A DNA stretch of 64,000 bases from Ryuthela nishihirai (lineage: Eukaryota > Arthropoda > Arachnida > Araneae > Heptathelidae), in assembly GCA_038380435.1 (NCBI GenBank), contig JAWZYU010000017.1, positions 23,559,283 to 23,623,282 on the forward strand, written 5' to 3'. Shown here piece by piece: positions 22,301 to 28,300 of the stretch. Under the pieces are notes generated by a model. It worked only from the letters and a program-made list of their open reading frames with translations, did no database searches and had not been told where the DNA came from. Each line of letters opens with the position of its first letter. Positions within the stretch are counted from its first letter, which is position 1. The position numbers and the translations under genes were made by a program.

Positions 22301-25300
22301 TAACTATAATCTTGTCTTTCTCCTCTGCCAACCTGTCTTATCTGTGAATTTCATCTGATTTCAATCTCTTCTGGGTCATGAAATTTCAGTGCCAGAGTGT
22401 ACTTTCTCCCAGGACTTTAGTTTGAATGCTTTTGACCATAAAAATTGCTTTTATAGAATTATATTGCGATTTTAGAACATAAGGCAAATTTGTTGTACAT
22501 ATGTTTTGCATATGAGGAATGCTGCTCAAACAAAATGTTTTATCAGCAACAGAAACTGAATCTGGAAATTCCAAATCCCTCTGAGAATGGTCCATCACCA
22601 ACACCCTCAACTCCAGGTAAGTGTCAGAATTTTTTTCCATTGCTATTTTTTATTTTTGTATTTTTTAATAATATAAATGTTATGTCTTAAAGCAAATATA
22701 TCTTGCAGTCAACTGCATGTTTAAAAATTTAAGTTCATTTCAGTCAAAATAATGTTGTTCTATGTGTGGGTGTATATATATATACACACTTACAGGCATT
22801 TTTATCTTTGGTGCAATGTTTAGCTTAAGTTGATAACTGTAGTAGAATATGTTTTCTTTTAGATAACTTCAGTTAAATCCAAAGACAGTACAACAGACCT
22901 GGAAAAATAAAATTGTGACAAATTTAAAAGTTAATGCACATTGTGTGTAATGATATATTAAATGCATTGTAAGTAAAAATTTTACTGTAATAAAATTTAA
23001 TAACTGTGGTAATATAGTCATTAATTCTCAATTAGTGATTTTTATAATATATGCCACCATATGAGCAAGATATCTCACATTTGTCAAAGTTGATGATGAA
23101 CAGTCCAGATGTTGTTAGCCTACTGAAGATTTGATCAGTTTAAAGTTCATATATATCCACACAGTTGAAGGCAGGTAAGTTGCTGTACCAGCCACAGTTC
23201 TAATGAGATACCAAGTGTCAGTGAAATGATGGGGAAAAAAAAGCTTTGGTGGTTGATAGTTATTTCCTAGCATGTAGAAGATTTGTACTGAGGACACAAA
23301 TTCCAGTGAAGGGAAACAACGATAGTTTGCATTAGACAAATTGCTATTTGGTGTTATTGTAGTTTCATAGTGAAGTACAAAGATTACATTAATATGTAGA
23401 ACAGCTATCGACCATTTTTTAATGCATTTATAATGAGAAAAATAAAACTAATCTTATATAAACAAAACTTCCACTTTGAATTATAAAATATAACTAGCTA
23501 CAAGAATGTCAAGACAGATGATAAAATAAATACCATCCAAAAGGTGGAATGGCCAATGGTTAAAATTGACTGCAATGTATTTGTGTTGTCCTCTCATTAC
23601 TTTGTGTATGCGACAAGATGTAATTCCACCATATGGTAGAATTCATGTATCCATCATATAGTGGTGCTGAGAATACAGCAGGAAATATATCGTGGTTGTT
23701 TTGAAATACAGTCATTCAGATGATATTTATATCATTTTAGTGTTGGTATTCTTGAAGTGAGTTATATTTTATGAAACGTTACAAGGTAGCAATTTTTTTA
23801 ATACAATATGACAATTATTTGCTTATTATAAGGGCATCAAAAACTGATAGATAATACATCTGATATTAATTTTTCATCTTGGGATCTCATTATGATATTA
23901 CTATTTAATATACCCAGGCAGTCTTTATATGACATTGATGCACACCAATGTTTCTCATCCCTGTAATTTGTTGCCCTTGATATCAAGAGAGCAACTTTTG
24001 ACAACTGAACTTTTTCTGCGATCATAACATTAGTACTTTAATGCCTTATTGGAACTGTAGCAGATACTCCAATTATTTGGCTTTAGCCTTATGAGTAAAG
24101 GTTCCTGCTGCTGAGCAAATTTTCACGTCTTACCAATATCTGGGCTGTTCATCATCAGCTTTAATAAGTGTTAGATATATCTGTTACATCACCTCATATA
24201 TTGTAGAAACTTACTGAATGAGCTTTAATGACTACATGTTACCATAATCAACTTCATTAATGTGTATAAAGTTTTTAGTATCTTGATCTTATGTTAGCCA
24301 ATATTAAGACCAGTATTTTGAATTAGCAAGTCTGTTTCCCTGCCCTAAGAACTGTATCAACAATACAATGAGTGAATTTTTAAACTGCTTTTACATTATG
24401 TAGTATTTTTGAGAAAAGCATTATAGTATTTAGTGAAAACTTCAGTAGCACCAGTAAATGGCAGTTTTAAGACTAGTCTTTGCAAGAATTTTGGCAAATA
24501 TGTTTTTTAGATCTTGCTTACCAAAGGAATTATTTAAAAGAATACTTGTATTTGAGGATGACTGTAATGTACGTTTGCCAAAATAAAAGTCGTTTATAAT
24601 TGACAGTGCTGTGATAAATATTAATTTTAAGTTTTAGGAAGTCAATAACTGCCTAAAGAATACCTTGTCCTGAGAACATATGGTCCTTTTGACTTTATTG
24701 TGCATTTAAAGTGATGGGGGAAAAATCCGGGATGGAGTTTGATGATTAATATGCAGTTGCATGTTATATCATATAATACATTATTAAGCTCATAGATTGT
24801 ATCTGTTTAGATTTTTATTGCATTGCTTTTTGAAAGGCTTCAAACTAAGTTAGTAATTAAGATTTGAAACATTTTAATTCTATCACTGGCACCAATTAGG
24901 CATTTAAATATTATCTTTTATATTATGTTGTTATAATTTTTACAATTCTCTGAACCGAGTATCTAATTTTGAGTCTTAGTTAAAATTTGCAGTGGAACCC
25001 AATAATAATTAATGTTTGCAAATAACTTTAGCTTATAAAACTCATGCAATGGGAATATAATTTTTTTCTATTGCATGCATTTGCTTTTCATTGCACTTGA
25101 AGGATTTCTCTCTTATTTTTAATTATTCAGTCAGGTAAGGTGAAAAGTGAAATTGTTGTAATAATTTATTTGACATTACAATGATATTTTTTAAGATAAA
25201 AGAATAATATTAAAAAGTGATTTTTTTTTTTAATTGGTTGGCACTGTTCAGATTTTCATACCAGTGAAAACATTGAGTGTTATCTACCCTGATTGCACGT

Positions 25301-28300
25301 TGTATGCTATACAATGTTGTCCTGATGCAAAAACTTCCCTTAACAGGCCCTGCCTTGTGATGTCCTTGCTGCACCCACTTCTGCACACCCTGTTTCTTAC
25401 ATCCATTCCTGATCATGCAGGCAAATCTGTAGGTGGTCCACCTTGCTTATGTGTATATATGTTTTTTTATATAGCATAACTAAACTTAATAATTTTTCAT
25501 CACTTCTTTTACATTCAGTGGTCATTTAATTATGGCCACTCTAACTGATGTTTTGTCAATGAGAAGTTAATTTTGAAGATCTATAACTTCCAAAATAAAT
25601 ATTTTTTGGAAAAATGTTGCTTAAGATAATATGAAGATTACAATAAAATCTATTGAAATCTCAATTTTCAGCAATATTCTTTCAGTATTTAAACAGGTAT
25701 TAAAGTTTAAACATTTCAGAGCAGCAGTGTGTTCTAAAAATTTGATCAAAAAGATGAAACGAATATTGAAGGAATTATTTAAACTTTTAAAATATGTAGT
25801 TAGTTATGAAATGGTTTGAAATAATATTTCTTATTTCAATTTCAATTAACTTCAAAAGTAAATTCTTTTGTCTAACATTGCTGTTGTTAATTGTTAAAAC
25901 TTCCATAACTCTTTAAATATTGAAGAAATATTGTTGAAAAATCGATATTTAGATAGTTTTATTGCATTCTTTAATTTACATTTTGTCACGTTTTCCCATA
26001 AAACGCCTATTTTAAAAGTTATAGCTCTTTGAAGTTATTATCCCATTGACATAACATGGGGTTGGGTAGTCATAATTCAATGATCATTCAATGTATAACT
26101 GATCTTGAGTTATGAACTGAAATGAAAACAATGTAAACATTTTAACATAAAAAAAGGAGATGTTACCCAGTAATCAAAGTGCAAATCTTAGTTTGTTGTT
26201 GATTTTTCTTTAGATGTTTTAGGTAATAAAATGAATGTATGCCTGATACAGAGAGTTATTTGTTATATTTTAAATTTAATTTATATTTAAAAGGTTGGGT
26301 TCAGGATTATATTTAGAAGTTTGTCTTTTTCTATGCACGAATTTTGTAGTTTCTGTTCAAAATTCAACAGTTTAATCAGTTACAGCACCTCACACTTTTT
26401 CCCTTAAAGTAGCAACAAATCTCTATAGTTTAGTGATAGAAGATTATTTTAGTCCATTATTAAGTATAAAATTTACTATTGCAATCTAAATTAGTTGCCA
26501 CGTTTTCAATAGTATCATCACTTGCAGAATTGACCCCCCAAGGTGATTGAGTAAAAAAAATTTATAAATTATAGTTCAAAATTATATATTTTTCTTTACT
26601 GGCACATTCTACTCTTCCATGCTTAACTATGCTTATAGTTGGTATAGACATATTTCTGTTGAAAACTAAAATCTGTCATGCTGCATTACTCTTCCTTTGA
26701 TTATGATTTTATTTTCAGTGTTTATGTTTGCAAGGCTGTTAAATTGAACAACATCTCTCTTAAAATAGGTGATACAAAGTAAAATAACTTTTGCTTTAAT
26801 GACTTGTACTAATATCTTTAAAACCAACATGCCACTATTACTTCCTCATGATTATTCATAGTTAATTGGGGTCAAGCATACAATCTGTAGCAGCTAACTG
26901 ATAATTTACTGCTATTCCCAGTTTGTGAGTGATATATGTTCTGAATCCATATTGAACTCATAAGCTGGCCTTCACTTGTGTTAATCCAGTTCTATGTGGC
27001 ATTGTACAACTTTGAACAGAGAACATGTCATTGTCCTTGTGCAGTCATCTTCGTTGAAATAGGAACATTTATGCTTTATGTTGAAGACAGCTTTAAGCTG
27101 TTATCTGTCTCAGCTGTGTTAAGCAGAATCTTAACACATTGATGACCGGGTTATTTGGGTTGGGTTGTTTTATCTCTGAAGGGCACTTTTTTTTGCACAC
27201 AATGGACTAAATGACCTAGTCACAAGGACTCTGAGGGCTTAGAGAAGGTTGGGGGAAAGGGACCCACTGGACAGCTATTAGGAGGCAGATAATAGTCTCC
27301 TGTCAAGACCATCCAGTTTGTTCTTTAATGTACACAGGGTATGACACTCCTGCACATGGGGTCCACAGTTTAATATCCCATCTGACAGAATGCAGCCTTT
27401 CCAAGCGCATTGGTGTCCATCTTCTAACTGAGGACAGGTTGGAGGGGGTTTATGAAGATAAATCTCAATTGTGGCACAGCTGGAACTCGAACCTTGGAAC
27501 TACAGATTGAGTCTGGTGTGCTACTGACTGAGGCAGCCCCATCCCTATTGATGACTGGTCAAAACTGATGAAAGTAGGGAAATTTGGTTTTAGCTGGCAG
27601 CTTTTTATTGTTTATGAAAATAAATTTCTTGGCCACAAGTTTGCCAATTAGAGAATGACAAGTTGTCATCCATCTAAAATGTATTAATAACCCAGCATTA
27701 AATAAAAGCACATTCAGGGTACCAATTCCTCTTTTATTTTAAATATTTTTCTATTGCATGTAGGCAGTTGTATTGTAAATGTATTCAGTTGCAATAGAAA
27801 GCATTTGACCTTTAGAAGATGGCTTTACAGCAGTTGTACCAGTAAGGTAACATGTTAAAAGAATCATACTGGTACATCAATTGTACCAGATGTACCTTCC
27901 CCAAGTACAGACTTAGAATTTAGATAAGCCAGTCATGTAAGGTCTTTGCTTCAGATAGTATCAGCAATTAGAGAGGGAGTCTGAGTGTGGGTGATAAAGT
28001 GTAGTAGAAGTGCCACTCTTCCCACTGTCAACCTGTGGAAATGGTCTGTAAATTACTTTTTTATAAGACGAAAGGACAGATTGGGGTGGAAGTCGGTCAG
28101 AATATACATCTTTTTGGGATGGAAACTTGTCGTGAGAGTTATCTTGAAAAGGTAAGTAAAATGCTTTTTGTTGCACTCTTCTTAAATGCTACAGACTTAG
28201 TGTTTTCTGTTGTAATGCAACCTATAAATTTTGATCATATGAACATTTGCATCCGTATGTAATTTTGGTGTTATTTATTTAGTAACTGATAATTTTTTAA